A stretch of 64,000 nt of DNA from Branchinecta lynchi (GCA_023053575.1 JAKZAP010000001.1:28414533-28478532), one strand, 5' to 3'; positions 1 to 12,441 are shown, counted from the first letter of the stretch. A program made the numbers and translations. Notes: generated by a model not told the origin, from the sequence alone.

Positions 1-1278
1 TCCGCTTCTCCCACCGTGACACGATCCGGTCCTGTTTTGTCAGGAATGCATCTAGGGTTTACGATTGCTCTTCCAACCAAGTCCACTCCGATGCCTCGAC
101 TTTAAGCGATTCACGAGATTACCGGTGTCCCCTCCAGCTCCCCCCTCCTAGTGATCAGATCCTGTCCAGACTTGAAACTGAACATCCAAGACACTTGTTC
201 GTAATACTTACCAAGTTTCATGCATGTCCGATCACCCATTCCAGAGTTGTGAATGTCACTAGATTCCGGACTCCCCACCCATCTACTCCCCCCACGGTGA
301 TCGGATCGGGAAGGGAGTATTTTCAAGTCAATATGGTAGAATTCCTAAAATGCCTGCCAAGTTTCATATGGACCTAGCACATCTGGAAGAACCCTAACTC
401 GAGATCACCGTAATTCCGGTAAACCCCCTCCAATTCCCCCCCCCCCCCGCCGTGACACGATACAGTCCTGTCTTGTCAGTAATGTATCTAGGGTTTAAGC
501 TTGTTCTTCCCACCAAGTTCCATCCCGATCCCTCGAATCTGAACCTTTCGGAAGATTTCCAATGGCCCCTTCCAGCCCCCGCCCCCAACAGGTTCTTGTA
601 CCCCCAACAGGCACTTGTTCTTGACACTTGTCAAGTTTCATGCACGTCCGATTACTCCTTCCAAAGTTATTCATGCTACTAATTTCCGGATTCCCCATCC
701 CTCCACTCCCCCTACGATTGTCGGATCGAGGAAACGACTATTCTTAAGGTAGCCTCATCGTCCTAGTACCAAACTCGCGGGATCACCTAATTCCCCCCCC
801 CCTCCAACTCCCCCCACAGTGCCCGAATCCAGTCCGGTTATGTCAATGATGTATCTGGGACTTGTGCTTGTCATTTCCACCAAGTTTCGTCCCGATCCCT
901 CCACTCTAAGCGTTTCCCAAGATTTCCGGTTCCCCCCTCCAGCTCCCCCCTAAAGTCACCGGATCCGATCCGGATTTTAAGCAGGTCGTCTGAGGCATGA
1001 GATATCTCCAAATATCAAATTTCATTGCTGTCCGTTCACCCGTTCAAAAGTTATAAATTCCTCGAGATTCCGGATTCCCCTTTCCTCCACTCCCCCAACG
1101 ATGGTCGGATCGGGGAAATGACTAGAAATGACTATTTCCAGCTTAATCATTTGGGGTCCCTGATATGCCTGCCAATTTTCATTATCCTAGACATTGACCG
1201 ACCGACAGACCGACCGACCGACGGACGGACAGAAATTGCGATCGCTATATGGCACTTGGCTGAGGGGCTAGTGCCATA
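1..1278 (-). repeat. R1 interspersed repeat, long copy cut by the window edge
   Basis: GC-rich repeat made of diverged internal units: the motif GTGACACGATCC recurs at 16, 452 and (as GTGCCCGAATCC) 819, so unit spacing is roughly 370-435 bp. The right end has a run of GACC/GACG units at 1196-1232 followed by ATGGCACTTGGC, which is the reverse complement of the start of the copies at 15479 and 50655. Many short open frames run through it on both strands; they fall in repeat units and are not taken as genes. Probably non-autonomous; class unknown. Confidence 0.8.
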
Positions 1279-1700
1279 AAAACCGACCGACACCAAACAA
1301 AAGCATAGAAAATTTTATTTCTTCTGTATTCCTTATGTGTAAAAAAGAACCCCATGTGCCGATGACAATACCGAGGCCCGACAAAAGGATGCAGAATTTG
1401 ATTTCTCTTGTATTTTGCCCGACAGATATTTGCAGGATTTTATTTATTGCGCATAAGAAGAACCCGAGGTGCCGACGAGTCGACGACGCCCGACAAAAGT
1501 ATACAAATGTCATTTGTTCTGTATTCCTTCTGCAGAATTCAAGTTTCTTCTGTGTTTCGCCCGACCTATGTTTGCACGATTTTGTTTCTTGCGTATAAAA
1601 AGAACTCTGCGCCACCGAGTCGACGGACGCTCGACGAAAAGCATAAAAACTTATATTTCTCCTGTATTTGCCGGCACTCCATGCCGACCAATCAGTGAAC
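1279..1700. repeat. Diverged tandem repeat (R6)
   Basis: Three to four diverged copies of a unit containing CCGACAAAAG, a pyrimidine-rich stretch ending CTGTATT, GCCCGACAGATATTTGCAGG and a GCGTATAAAAAGAAC segment. The same unit is found once more, alone, at 4105-4185. Overlapping open frames of 87-115 codons here are by-products of the low stop content and have no recognisable domain. Confidence 0.6.
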
Positions 1701-1808
1701 TTTCGCCGAGGTTTTCCCGGCCAAGTACTTTCTCAAGAACTTATATTTTTTTTTTTTTTTTTGGGGGGGGGGTCCCCCGCGCTCCACCACCCCCATGGTG
1801 ACCACCAT

Positions 1809-2156
1809 GGCTACCGGAACCAATATATAGACTGCTAACCCGATGAAAAATTTGTAGCCTGCTTAGTACTATGGTAGTAGTACGAAAACGTTGCATGTAA
1901 TACTATGTAATAGCAAAGAATACTATCATTTAATGTGCCTCAGTCTGGTCCAATCTTATGTAGTAGTATCCAGTAGCATCCTCTCTTGCCATAGTAGCTT
2001 CCGGTCTTGCTAATAGTAGCATATAGTAGTATGCAGTAACACGGTAGCCTTGAAGTAGAAGCATGTAGTAAGCATCGTTAGTACTGCATGCTACTTTTTC
2101 GTACTACTTCATAGTACTATTTTGAGATGAATTTTTCATCGGGAAGGTTCCAGTAG
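1809..2156. mobile_element. Short inverted-repeat element (MITE), 348 bp
   Basis: The left end GCTACCGGAACC (1809-1820) is inverted as GGTTCCAGTAGC at 2145-2156. Inside it CCCGATGAAAAATT (1839) pairs with AATTTTTCATCGGG ending at 2143, and TAGTACTATGGTAGTAGTACG pairs with CGTACTACTTCATAGTACTA. The interior is rich in TAGTA words. No coding capacity. The class is not settled because no clear target duplication is seen. Confidence 0.65.
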
Positions 2157-2959
2157 CAACAACTAGTTGGCAAAAAAAAAACGCTCGGACGCAAATTGCT
2201 ATGGGATAAGGTTCCGGTAGCGGACAAAAATAAACTTATTAACATACGGATACGGATCAATATGAACCGATATCAAATATTTTAAGGTCACGGGGGACCC
2301 AACTCCCATGGACTAGCGTTCAGGTAAAGCCAAAAACTTAAATATTTCGTACTCACAGAACACAACCCTCATGGGCTACAACTATGAGTCAGACAGTGTA
2401 CAGTTTCAACCCTTTGAAAAACTAAAAATTTTGCTACTGGACTCCTAGCTTATCCTCATATGTTTCCATGGATTTAGTATTATTAACTTTTGGCAATACC
2501 GGAGCCCCAGGTCAAACTTCATTTTTCGCACAACTGAAACCCCAAACGACGGGAATGGGGCTCCTATTCCCTAGAACTATGTGTCCATGAGTTCCATCTT
2601 CTTCTTTTTTGCACTACCGTAACCCTATTCCTTCGTCAGTCGTGCCCAGAAGTTTGTCATTACAGCTAAATAGTGGCTATTACTGGAACCTCTCCTATTA
2701 TCTCTATTACCTCTCCAATAATGAGTTCTGGTTGTTATTTCTTTCACAACTTATTGTCTCTAAGTCCTGGAATCCCAGATCCCAACAATATTCCGTTTGT
2801 GGACACTACCGGAACACAAGCTCTAATTGTAGAGTCTCCGGTGACACTTGCCTGCTCCACCGATTCTGAGTACATAATTTGGTCCCGTATTTCTCCCTCC
2901 AGTTCCCAATAACAACAATTAATTAATCCCGTTTCAGACCCACTTTAAAATTCACACTC
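2157..2959. other. No recognised feature
   Basis: A short AGGTTCCGGTAGC echo of the preceding MITE end lies at 2210-2222. Otherwise no repeat family, exon or RNA gene was recognised; open frames at 2609-2912 are short and overlap each other. Confidence 0.5.
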
Positions 2960-3470
2960 TTGCCCTAAATTTCCCTGGCTGATAATATAGCTGGTTAACG
3001 GGATTACAGCCGCTCTTAGGGACCAGGAAGTCTGGAAGGGGAGGAGGCAAATTTTTCTTTCTGTTGTCAGCTGCCCCCTCCCCTAAGCAATGATAGGTAC
3101 CAAGTTGAAATTTGGAATGGTTGTTGTGACTGGGTCTACATTTGTCTTTTGATTGTTGACCCACTTCACCAAACCGGTTCAGGGGCAACTTAGCAAAGAC
3201 TGATGATTAGTTAATTTTGTGAATCATGACCGGTAAAAAATTTAAAATGTTTTAACCTGGTCTATTTTGTGAACATCAACCCCTCACTTACCCTTCTGGT
3301 TCAGGAGCAACTGGGATGGGCCCATTTCGTAACTTGCAAACCATGAGTACTCAAGGTACTCATACTTGTTGGAATTGGGGTCTAGTTGTGCCTTAAAGGA
3401 GTCCCCCCCCCCACACACACCCCATTCAGGGGCAACCAGACCCGGACCGCAGGATTACAGGACGTAGAAG
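2960..3470. repeat. R5 interspersed repeat, partial copy
   Basis: The motif GGTTCAGGGGCAACT recurs at about 3176, 3299 and 3424 (spacing about 124 bp), and TTGGGGTCTAGTTGTGCCTT at 3375-3395 is shared with the longer R5 copy near 62930. Runs of C and (CA) at 3404-3420 lie in the same place as the C-rich stretch of the other copy. Confidence 0.65.
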
Positions 3471-4540
3471 CCTCTTTAGAAGTTTGGTCCCTGTCCTCCC
3501 CCTCCCACCGTTTCTTGGACAACGGAGACCACACTCTCCTGTATTAAATTTCGTACCTTGACAACGGTATGGGTTACCGCGACGATAGCTGTAGCACCTG
3601 GTTGTTGATGCCAATTACACAGTTAAATGTTCCTGCGGGTCCCACCGTACTTGGTTTGGCTTAACTGAGTCCAAACGCTCGATGGTCTTGGAAATCTTAA
3701 GCCGCGTGCGATTTAGCCTTGTCACTGTCCTGTCTCAGTCCTGTCAGCGAGATGCCGTTTTATTTAACTGCCTTGTCCATTTATTGCCGTTTTGTTTGTT
3801 CTGTCAGCTGACAACTGTCAGTGCCCTGTCAGACAGGACGTCGTGAATGATGACATGCTCTCGGAGCAAGTTTGTGTCACATCGGGTAGATTTCTCGACG
3901 TTTTTTTGCGATGCTTGTCCGTGGATCATTCACCTGACCAGGCTAAATAAAACGGCTTTAAACCGGGACAAGGCAGTAACAAGAAGACAAGACCGTGACA
4001 AGGAGGCCTCAAATCGAACGCAGCTTTAAGAGAAAATCTGATACAGTTGTCCTTGCTCCCGTTCGGGCTAAAAGTTACTGGAAATCAATCGTTGTGAGTC
4101 GTGTTACGGTGTTTTGCCTGACAGATATTTCCAGGATTTTATTTCTTGCGTATAAAAAGAACCCGAGCTGCCGACAAAGCGTACAAGTACTTACCCTCAT
4201 AACTGGGGCAACATGTGCTTTCGCACAAAGGTGTGAGACAGGAAACTTTATCATTTTGACACTGATGTGTTTGAGAAAGACTGAACAAACGAAGTGCATA
4301 TAACGATTTATTGAAGTTAAGCCTTCATAAATGAAACAAACAGTACTCGTACCGATCAAAACAGAAAGTACAAAGATGGACAAAACTTTGTTTGGATGCT
4401 ATCAAAGCTCTCAATACACTTGACAACTAACTCTTCGTGCCGACGAAGAATCGCGGTTCTCCTAGAACCTGATGTTTATTGGTGCGCCACCGCCGTTTTC
4501 AAATGGCGTGCTTCTGCTAACGCCACCTTAACGGTGGCGG
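3471..4540. other. No gene recognised; one R6 unit at 4105-4185
   Basis: Between 3700 and 3860 there are loosely repeated CTGTCAG/CTGTC words. An isolated R6 unit sits at 4105-4185 (TTTTGCCTGACAGATATTTCC through GCGTATAAAAAGAACCCGAG). The rest is unassigned. Confidence 0.5.
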
Positions 4541-4606
4541 CAGGCCACCCCTTTTTTTGGCGGGAATAATACTCTATATGACTAAGTCCAAAACACGCCA
4601 GTGATT
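4480..4606. repeat. Hairpin and shared 38-bp repeat
   Basis: GCCACCG at 4482 and repeated GGTGGCGGCAGGCCACC at 4530 can fold into stem-loops around AACGCCACCTTAACGGTGGCG. The following segment, 4568-4605 (TACTCTATATGACTAAG then AAACACGCCAGT), recurs at 58925-58962, so the region is part of another dispersed family with only two copies in the window. Confidence 0.45.
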
Positions 4607-5105
4607 CTCAGGAAGAAGGAGTAAACGTGTCCGTAACAAGTCGAACACAACGACTCAAATCCTGAGTCAGCGCAGCTTTGACACCGTTTCTTCCTTTCTT
4701 CCGCAGGTACCCGGAGATTCCGATCAGCAGGGAGAGATGGTCATGAAGAGTATTTTCACTGTTGTCACTGTGTCTTTTGATTAAGAAAATATGACAGTTA
4801 GATCCACAATTAATCATTCGCTAACCAGTTGACGAGGGGTTACCCATCTCCGGCCTCTGCTGTACACCGTTTCCCGGCACTGACCAAAATTAGTGGTGCC
4901 CAATCGGTGCCGGTGCCGCTGGTGCATGCTGTACATTAAAATCGAGAGTGGGCAGTCACTAACTAGTTGCAATCCTCGACTACAGATACTGATTGACTTA
5001 ATCGAATGTCGACGGAAATCCGTGATCGTATTCTTGATATGTGTCTGTGTCACTGTGTCTGTTCTTTGCTGACTAGGAAGGTTTTCCGGTGACGCTTTAC
5101 GCCAG

Positions 5106-5284
5106 GGTTGGTCACAAAGAACCAGGGTGTACGAGTTACTTCAGGAGATTTTGCTTACTCAGGGTTACTTTGGGTTACATTGCTTTGGGTTACATTGGAT
5201 TACTTTTGGTTACATTAGGTTACTTTGAGATACTTTTGGGTTACTTTCCAGGGTGTACGAAGTTACTTTTGGTGACCAACCGTG
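5106..5284. mobile_element. Small inverted-repeat element with TTTGGGTTAC minisatellite
   Basis: The ends are inverted: GGTTGGTCACAAAG at 5106 against TTTTGGTGACCAACC ending at 5284. The words CCAGGGTGTACGA occur just inside both ends in direct orientation. The interior (5160-5255) is an imperfect minisatellite of about 10-13 bp, TTTGGGTTACATT or TTACTTTG. Confidence 0.6.
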
Positions 5285-5289
5285 GGCTT

Positions 5290-5775
5290 TACTTTATAAA
5301 CTTGTATGGCACTTGATAGAAAGAGAGAGAGCGGTTTATTATACATCTTTCGTAGCTCTTGGCTAATTTGCAGTTGTAAAACATTACATAAAAAAATTAG
5401 GCAATGTTAAACATAGACACAAAATAATGAAGTAGAATAACGGTTTTTCCGCGCACGTATAGGGGTCAGCTTGAGTTTTTGTCTGGTTCTGCTGTTTGGT
5501 GGGCGTCTGCGGGTAGAATGTCTCGCTGGGTTGGGTTTGAAAGCAATACTTTTCCAAACCTCATGATGAGATCGCACAATCTTTGTTCTAGTCACTGGGT
5601 GTTAAGTTTAATGAGTGCTTCTTGGTAACGGACATCTCTGCAACCCAGGATAATCCTGGCTGCCCTTTTCTGCACTGACTCTAGGTCGTGCATAAGGTAA
5701 GTAGTGTGAGGTACTGAAGCATTGTTTTGCTCAAATACCTTAACATGGGATAAAAATGTCTGTCTGACTGTCACG
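5290..5775 (-). pseudogene. LINE 3' fragment: end of reverse-transcriptase ORF
   Basis: Minus-strand translation from about 5770 gives a segment ending LESVQKRAARIILGCRDV followed by RYQEALIKLNTQ. It is the C-terminal motif (E-x-Q-K-R-A-x-R-I-I-L-G ... Y-x-x-A-L) that follows the reverse transcriptase in many Jockey/CR1-type LINEs. A TGA stop interrupts the frame directly after NTQ, then LEQRLCDLIMRFGKVLLSNP continues in the same frame, and the final part (RARKNRYSTSLF) is in another frame, so the copy is dead. Only the 3' end is present, the usual 5' truncation of LINEs. A tail of T/A-rich sequence extends to about 5290. Confidence 0.7.
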
Positions 5776-6180
5776 ACTTTGCTAGTTCGGGCACTTACAG
5801 ATCAGCTAGGCAACGGTACTTGGCATGCACAGAAAGGAACCAAAAAATGCTGACACCTTAATTCGAGGATCCCACCATCGGTGAGTTATTTTTTAGTGAT
5901 AATAATCGGAGCGATCAGCGTTTGTGGGGACCCGTGACAATTTGGGAAATGAGTCGCTACTCCCTTGAACGAGCAAAATACAGATCTCCGCAGCTGGAGT
6001 CCGTATGGAACGGCGAGATGACACCTTCCACCAGAACAGCTGGAATTGTGTTAATAGGCTATCTGGCTGGTTCAAGTAATATTTGTATACTAATTATCAA
6101 CATATATAGCCAGTTCAAGAAGGAAAATGCTCCAGATTATGGGCCAAAAGTTAACATTTTTTAGTAAAAAGGGTCCGGGA
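5776..6180. other. No recognised feature
   Basis: No repeat, exon or RNA gene recognised. Short open frames on both strands overlap. Confidence 0.4.
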
Positions 6181-6189
6181 AACAGTGCC

Positions 6190-6375
6190 AATAATTTTCA
6201 GCGGCGCTCCGCCGCCAAAAATAAAATCGGCGCAGTTTCGCAGGCTACGTCTGCCAAGCGAAGAGCCGGAAGTGTCAGCGCGGCTGTCTCCAACGAATGC
6301 CTTTGATTGGTTGACAAGGGATTTGAGTCATCCGCGAAACTTCTCTTTCTCCCTGAGGGTCACCGGCGTTTTTGG
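6190..6375 (+). promoter_or_regulatory. Possible promoter-like GC-rich patch
   Basis: A local GC-rich, CpG-containing patch holds GCCGGAAGTG (6266-6275, the ETS-family site) and GATTGG (6304-6309, an inverted CCAAT box) within 40 bp, a combination common in housekeeping promoters. There is no TATA box and no recognised exon downstream, so this is only a suggestion. Strand is arbitrary. Confidence 0.2.
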
Positions 6376-9045
6376 ACTTTTTTGGACATTCAAATCTTGT
6401 ACAGCGCTGGCCGGATCGTATTGGAATTTCTTCTAGTTTGGGCTTAACTGGTTAAGACCAATTCCAGAAGAAGGGTTGCTTGGAGACATTTGTTCATTTC
6501 TAAAATTGATCGGTACTGAAATAAGGACAGATGCAAAATGGAGCAAAAATCATAGCTTGGAAACGGTATTTCGTATTTGGATTGGGTTTTCTGCATGCAA
6601 TGTTAACGGACATCATACAGATAGGGATGGTACTTGGTACTCTTCATTCAGGTGTCCTATGACGTCATAAGAACGCGATAAGTTTTTCACAAAGAGAGAA
6701 ATCCGACTTAATTCATTTCATACATTCACACTTCACGTCTGAGCGCTTGCGCACTTGTTGTCGTTTTGTTTCGTGTTTTTAGGGCTCGTTTATCATCTTA
6801 TGGTAATGTTCTGAATGCTTTCGGTGATTGTGGTTCAAGTTTTCTATCTATTGCAAAAGCAAACTGACAACGCCAAGGACAAAGTTGTGATTTAAGGCCC
6901 TACCGACCTACCCTATAGCACGGGGTAGCAGTTCTTCGTCTGCTTCTCGAGGCATCCTTTTGTCTTTTCCGTTGCGTTTCTCGGACACCTCAGTCATGTA
7001 CCTTCACTGTCAGACACAAAAAATAAGGCAACTTAGTTTCGTGTCGTTTGTTACTTTTGCGTGTCAATGTGCACGCGATCCGGCAAATCTTCTTTCACCA
7101 TCACATTTGAGCTTTCATTATTTCACGTCTAGTGTAGCACGAATACTTTCCTACTGCTCAATAATGTGACGTACCTTTTAGGACAAGCCGCTAACAAACT
7201 CGGGAAAGTTTCATGCTGCTGCCAAGCATGAAAAGCAATTGCTGACGTTACAGTTATTCTTGATTAGTCTCCGAAAGAGCCTTTGTCAAGCCGAATCCGG
7301 ACGAATCCAGTAAAAGTTAGCGTTCCTTCAGCTTAGGCCACAACATAGTATAGTTGTTTTATTTTATTTTCATCGTGTAGAGAGTTTGGTATGGTGTGTG
7401 TAACTAGGGTTGCCGCATGTCGCACGATAGTATGAATTTTCACTCATGTTGTTTTTGTCACTCTTATCCTACGTGGGACATAAAATTCACTCTGTTTCAG
7501 AGATAGTCCGATGTGGCATTTCCAGCCGTGATTCAGACAAGTTCACGTTTTTTTCTTGAAAAAAAACAACATGAGTCAATTTTGCAGCAGTAATTCCAAC
7601 CAAAAGTGACCTTTTCAAATTTTTCACGAAAATAAAAAGTTCACTCCCAGTTCAGTTTCTGTTTTCGATCAAAAGTCACTCGCTAACTTTTTTCAATGTG
7701 GCAACACTGTGTTTAACGATACGGAATGGACGAGTCTTTATTTCTTTTGTGTGCGTATTACAGAGGAACGAGGGGTTTAATAGGTAATCTGGCATCGCAA
7801 AAAGTCAGTTTTATCGTCAGTGTTTCCACAAAATTTCACCTCTGGCGCGTTTCGCAGTCTTCTCTAGTAAGACGAAGCGTACGTCATTTAGTTTGCGTTT
7901 GAGGCTTGGAATTTTAGTGGGCTTGAACCGTGTTAAAAGCTAGAATTTTCATGGGAAGCAGTTAAATGTTGCCAGAAAAAGAGGCGGATTCAAACAATTT
8001 TGCCCGCGGTGCCTTCATTAATCGTGGACACAGCCGTTAGCGAGGTTGTCGCTACGCAGCTACGCCGCTTTTACCATCATTTCAAGTCCTGTTGGCCAAA
8101 CTGGACAGGTCCTCCAAAGGTAAAAGGCTAGGGATCCATAAAAAAAAAACAGAAGAGGAAAAGCGTGAAAACGCGCCAATTGTTCTCTTTATACTTGTTT
8201 GTATATACTCTGCAACTTCTTACTTTGAAGTCAACTCGCTGTATTATTAGATTTTTTTTTTTTAAGAAATTCATTAAAAATCAGGTACCGATTCGGTCAA
8301 TTTTATCAGGTTCGCCCCCCCCCCCTCAATGAAGAAAGGCTCGGGACGCCCCTGCCACCTTCTATAGAATTATAAGCTCAAAAATTCCCAATCTTGGCCA
8401 ATGGTGATCGATGGATAGATGTTTTTGAAGCCCAAGAGCCAGGAAAAAATTCACTCCAACCTATTTCACTCCTACCTCTGAAGCCCATGTCTTGTAAAAA
8501 TAGTTGTTTTGTAAGAAAGAGTAACGTGCTTCGAAAATGTCAAAACTTGCCACTTGAAATTAAAGTCCAAGTCTTCCAAATAAAACACAGAATCTTGAAG
8601 CTTTATGTTATCTTGCCTTTCCTTTTGAAAGCGTTCGTGTTCGATCTTGATGCTCTCAGCAATGTTTGTGCTGCTAGTCTTGAAAACAAGGATATGCTAA
8701 AAAACAGCAACTGTAAAGTCGTAGGTACAAAATGAAACAACGAAAAAAAACAATCATAATTCTGGGGGGGGGGGGAGCTAGGGATATTCTAAAAGGTAGA
8801 ATGAGTGCGAGGGATGCTTTTTAGAAAGAAATTAAAAGGCAAGCAGGAGTCGAGAATGTTCTAGAGAGACGAACTGATTACTAAATAATATCGGACCCTC
8901 GCAAACATGCCGCTGTTATTTCTTCAGTGTGATACCTTATACTCATAGAAGAAAGATGGGAGGATCCGAGTCTCGGAAGTCACTGAACAGACAAAGGTGG
9001 CAGAGAGGTAGGTTACAGAGTGTGATTAGAACAATACCAAAGGTT
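6376..9045. other. No gene recognised; one DNA-transposon end near 8345-8361
   Basis: A C-run at 8311 followed by GGGACGCCCCTG (ending about 8361) looks like the right end of a hAT element, because its reverse complement CAGGGGCGTCCC matches other hAT ends in this window. Its left end was not found. The segment at 7975-8005, with TTGCCCGCGGTGCC, resembles words inside the hAT element at 59960. An A/G-rich tract lies at 8760-8775. The 113-codon frame at 8394-8735 has no recognisable domain. Confidence 0.4.
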
Positions 9046-10094
9046 TTGGGATCCCAAAAATCTAATATTTTATCCAGACATCTGGGTCCTGTCTTCGCCA
9101 GATCCAGTCTTCGCCAGGCTAATCATTAGAGAAAACCAAGTTCAGATACACCTCTATAAGCCATATCTATTTTGACGATACTGATCGAAACTTCCTGCTT
9201 TACTTCGGCCAAATTTCTGGTTTCGGCCGGATTCCGAGCGAACTACTTGTCAAGCAAGAAAAGAAAATTCAGAATCGAATTCAGCGTACGGTATCTCCAT
9301 ATTAGTAAAAGCAGATCTAATCAATTTCAAATAAAACTTTAGCTTCTATAAAATAACGGTTACAACCGGATTCTGGATGAATTATATGTCCGGTTAAAAA
9401 AGTATTGTCATATACAACCTCAGCGTCTCGTCTTACCCCAAAATCTGTAATCTAATCAACTTCTAATAAAACTTATTACTTTAAAAAAAAATCCGGTTTT
9501 GGCCGGATTCCGGGCAAATTAGTTGTCCGGGAAGGAAATGCTTTTCACATAAGTGTTCAACATGTCTGCTTACCCCTAAATCGAACATATAATCAACTTC
9601 AAATCAAACTTTTACTTTTAACCAACTTTCTGGTTTTAGCCGGATTCCGGAAAAATTACTAATTCGGCGAGAAAATGGTTTTCACCATCGTGTTCAGCAT
9701 GTCTTCTTACCCCTAAATTGAACATTTAATCAACTTCAAATGAAACTTTTACTTTTAACCAATTTTTCGGTAACCAAATTGTCGGACGAGAAAATAATGT
9801 GCGTATTCGTGGTCAGCATGTCTTCTTACCCCATAGTCGACCATCCCATTAGCTGTTTAAAAATATTTTGTTTGCCCCTTAATTTGAACCCCCTCCCCCA
9901 CACCTAAATGTAGGGCTATGAGCCCATCTACGAACTTGACCTTACCCTTGACCAAAAGAGTCGTCACACCAAGTTTCATCAACATATCTCATTCCCTTCG
10001 AGAGTTATCTTGCTAACAGACGGACAAACGGACGGACGGACAACTTTTATGATGTCATAGGTATCCCTCCACTTACGTTTTGGGATTCCAAAAA
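9046..10094 (+). repeat. R2 interspersed repeat, near full-length
   Basis: Begins near TTTTGGGATCCCAAAA (9046) and ends with CCACTTACGTTTTGGGATTCCAAAA (split here: CCACTTACG, then TTTTGGGATTCCAAAA) at about 10094. The interior has several diverged units of about 136 bp holding GGCCGGATTCCGG and CAGCATGTCT. Near the right end lie CCAAGTTTCATCAA, GAGAGTTATC and a GGACGGACGGAC run (10018-10042). No transposase; probably a non-autonomous element of unknown class. Confidence 0.8.
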
Positions 10095-10674
10095 CTCGAC
10101 GCAGGAGAGCCTGAGGAGAAAAGGGTCCCGGGGTCATTTTAATGAATAAATAGTAAAGGTTAACTTCATACATCGAGGTTGACATCGGAAAATAACACCG
10201 AGAAAGTGATGTCTTTTATTTCTTTTTTGGAGGTCATGTTCTACTTTTAAGTAGTTAAGAAAAAGTACTCGATGAACTTGTACAGAGGTTGATTCTCGGT
10301 AATGAATTATCTGTGAATAATTAGCAATGTAGATGTTGCAGAAATGACGCTTATACGGCCACACAAAAGTGAAATCGGTCATAGTGTTCTAAGGAAACTC
10401 CTGTCATGCCGTCCGGGAGAGGCCTAGACCATATTTAGTACGAAAGGGAAGATATGCATGGTGTCCATAGAGCCCAGAACTTCCCAAGCAAATCTTCCCT
10501 GACTAAGGCGTGTTCCATCCTACTTACTGTAGTTACTACGTATGACGTCACGAATCCAGGCTTCTTGGCGTCAAGGCTGGAACGCATCTTTCTATTTTTA
10601 TTATTTCTATTCTATTTTTAGCATAATATCGTGCCATGGGCTTATCGGTCCAATTACATCAAGGAGATTCGTAG
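10095..10674. other. No recognised feature
   Basis: The segment 10384-10520 is weakly similar to 12057-12170, which also follows an R2 copy. Nothing else recognised. Confidence 0.4.
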
Positions 10675-10685
10675 TTACCTTGCTT

Positions 10686-10887
10686 AAATATTCTTTGAGC
10701 CCAAGCTGACTTTGAAACATTTAACTTTGGGGAAGGAAACAAACCTGTAATCTACATTAGGTTTGTTTCCTTCCCCGAAGTTGAACCAGAGGATTGACAG
10801 CCTGATGAGGACCCTTGCCAAGAAGGGCCGAAATATCGCTGATGAAGAATCATAGCTGACGTATCCGTTGTAAACATTGTTTTTGTT
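10686..10887 (+). mobile_element. Palindromic hammerhead-core element, 202 bp, 11-bp TSD
   Basis: Flanked by an exact 11-bp direct repeat TTACCTTGCTT (10675-10685 and 10888-10898). The left half holds GAGCCCAAGCTGAC and a long hairpin: AACTTTGGGGAAGGAAACAAACC (two parts) pairs with GGTTTGTTTCCTTCCCCGAAGTT around a 13-base loop. The right half holds the hammerhead-like core at 10802-10833 and a GTATCCGTTGTAAAC tail. No coding capacity. The TSD length and shared ends with copies at 32685, 56213 and 57296 define the family. Confidence 0.75.
10802..10833 (+). ncRNA. Hammerhead-ribozyme-like core
   Basis: CTGATGA, then a stem-loop (GGACCCTT / AAGGGCC closed by GCCAAG, one bulged A), then GAAA, with the canonical G-C pair next to each core strand. 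Downstream, GCTGAT / ATCATAGC can form an imperfect stem III and the conserved TATC at 10851-10854 would be the NUH cleavage position. Stem I is weak (ACAGC with GUUGU, one bulge), so activity is not assured. Confidence 0.5.
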
Positions 10888-11054
10888 TTACCTTGCTTGG
10901 TAAGGAATTAATTACTATTGGACTGTTTCAAGAAGTAACTTTTCCCGAGATCGGAACAAAAATAGTAACTAACAGCTAGTTACTATTGTCAGAAGGCTGG
11001 AATACGCTCCAAAACAACTTACAACCAAGAAGTTCATAACCAACAAGACCAAAG

Positions 11055-11992
11055 CGGTCGATGGGATCCCAAAAATCTAACATTTAGTATAGACGATAAA
11101 TGTTTTTACTTTTAATATTTAGAAACAGATCAAAGTTTAGCGCGGGGATGAAACAGGTTGGAAAGTTTAAAAACTAACTGTCGTTTACAGATTGCTGCGT
11201 TTATCAGATGAGAAGTCTGACATTCTGGTTATATCAGGAAGTGCGGGACATACTGAATACTTATGTGACAAACATATTGTACCCAAACAAGTACTTCTCC
11301 CAGAATCCGGCCCTTCCAGTTTCGACCGAGTTCGTGATGAATAATTTTTCCAGCAAGAAAACCATGTTCGAATATGGATTCAGCGGACCTCCTTACCTCT
11401 TCAATGAATATCTTATTAGCTCATACGACATACATGTTTTTACCGTAAATTCAAAACCAAACTCTGCCTCTAAATATAGTACTAAAAGACCCACCTACGA
11501 ACTTGACCTGTAATTTGCCAATGAATCCTCATAACTAAGCTTGAACAAAATATATCAACCCCTTCGACCTTTCATTACACTAGCTCTCTCCAACATTCAT
11601 AGATTATGTCATCATCCACTAGCAGAGCTATATTAGTGTGAAGAAAGGGGAGGGAATACTATAGCCGACAATTGGTCGAAAAATTTTGTGTCCTGTTTTG
11701 CCGGATTCCAGGTGAACTACTTGTCCTGTGAGAAATAACTTTCATATTCGAATTCAGCATGTCTCCTTATCCCTAACTCAACTATCTCAATTAATTAAGG
11801 GTAGGTGGGCTACCCTCAAATACAGGGCTAAAGAGCCCACCTTCGAGCTTGACCTGTACATTGATCCAAACGACTCTTCCATCAAGTTTCATCAAAATAT
11901 CTCAATCCCCTCGAGAGTTATCGTACGGACAGACGGACAACTTTTGCGATGTCATAGGCATCCCTCCACTTACATTTTGGGATCCCAAAACA
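11055..11992 (+). repeat. R2 interspersed repeat, rearranged copy
   Basis: Starts with GATGGGATCCCAAAA (11056) and ends TTTTGGGATCCCAAAA (11976-11991). It has lost or diverged most 136-bp units but keeps CAGCATGTCTCC, ATCAAGTTTCATCAAAATAT, the GACAGACGGACAAC run and the ATGTCATAGGCATCCC block. The open frame at 11728-12003 is the repeat read through and is not a gene. Confidence 0.75.
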
Positions 11993-12432
11993 TAACCGGC
12001 TAAAACAGAATTCACTTTAAAAAAAAATTAGAATAGCCTGCGAAGCGAACGAAAAAAATTTAGTCGCACGAACAAAGAAAGGGTAGACACGCATGTTGTC
12101 TGTAGGATTCCCTATGTCCCAAACAAATGGTCTCCGACTAAACATACCGCTTCCAAGATTTCGCAACCAAATACATAACTGGCTAAAAAGAACTCACTTA
12201 TAAGAAATATGGTAGCCTGTTAGCCTCGGACCCAACATTCTTCCAAAGCCGTTTCAAAAATTGAAGAACCAAGGAATAAGACACTGGGGTATTGGACACA
12301 TCCCCTAGACAAGCCCTTTCTACGTCACATGCCATTAATGCATCTTTTATGTGTACTGTGATGTTTCTAGGGTGTCTTTTTCGGATTCTTATAAGGCAAA
12401 TGACCGGTTGGAGAGGAGGGGCTTTTTGTGGG
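11993..12432. other. No recognised feature
   Basis: Non-coding; only the weak similarity of 12057-12170 to 10384-10520 was noticed. Confidence 0.4.
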
Positions 12433-12441
12433 AGATTTGCT

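Noticed and set aside
5160..5255. Telomere-like GGGTTA repeat
   Set aside because: The unit is TTTGGGTTAC and irregular, it lies between inverted ends of a small element, and no TTAGGG-type array is present.
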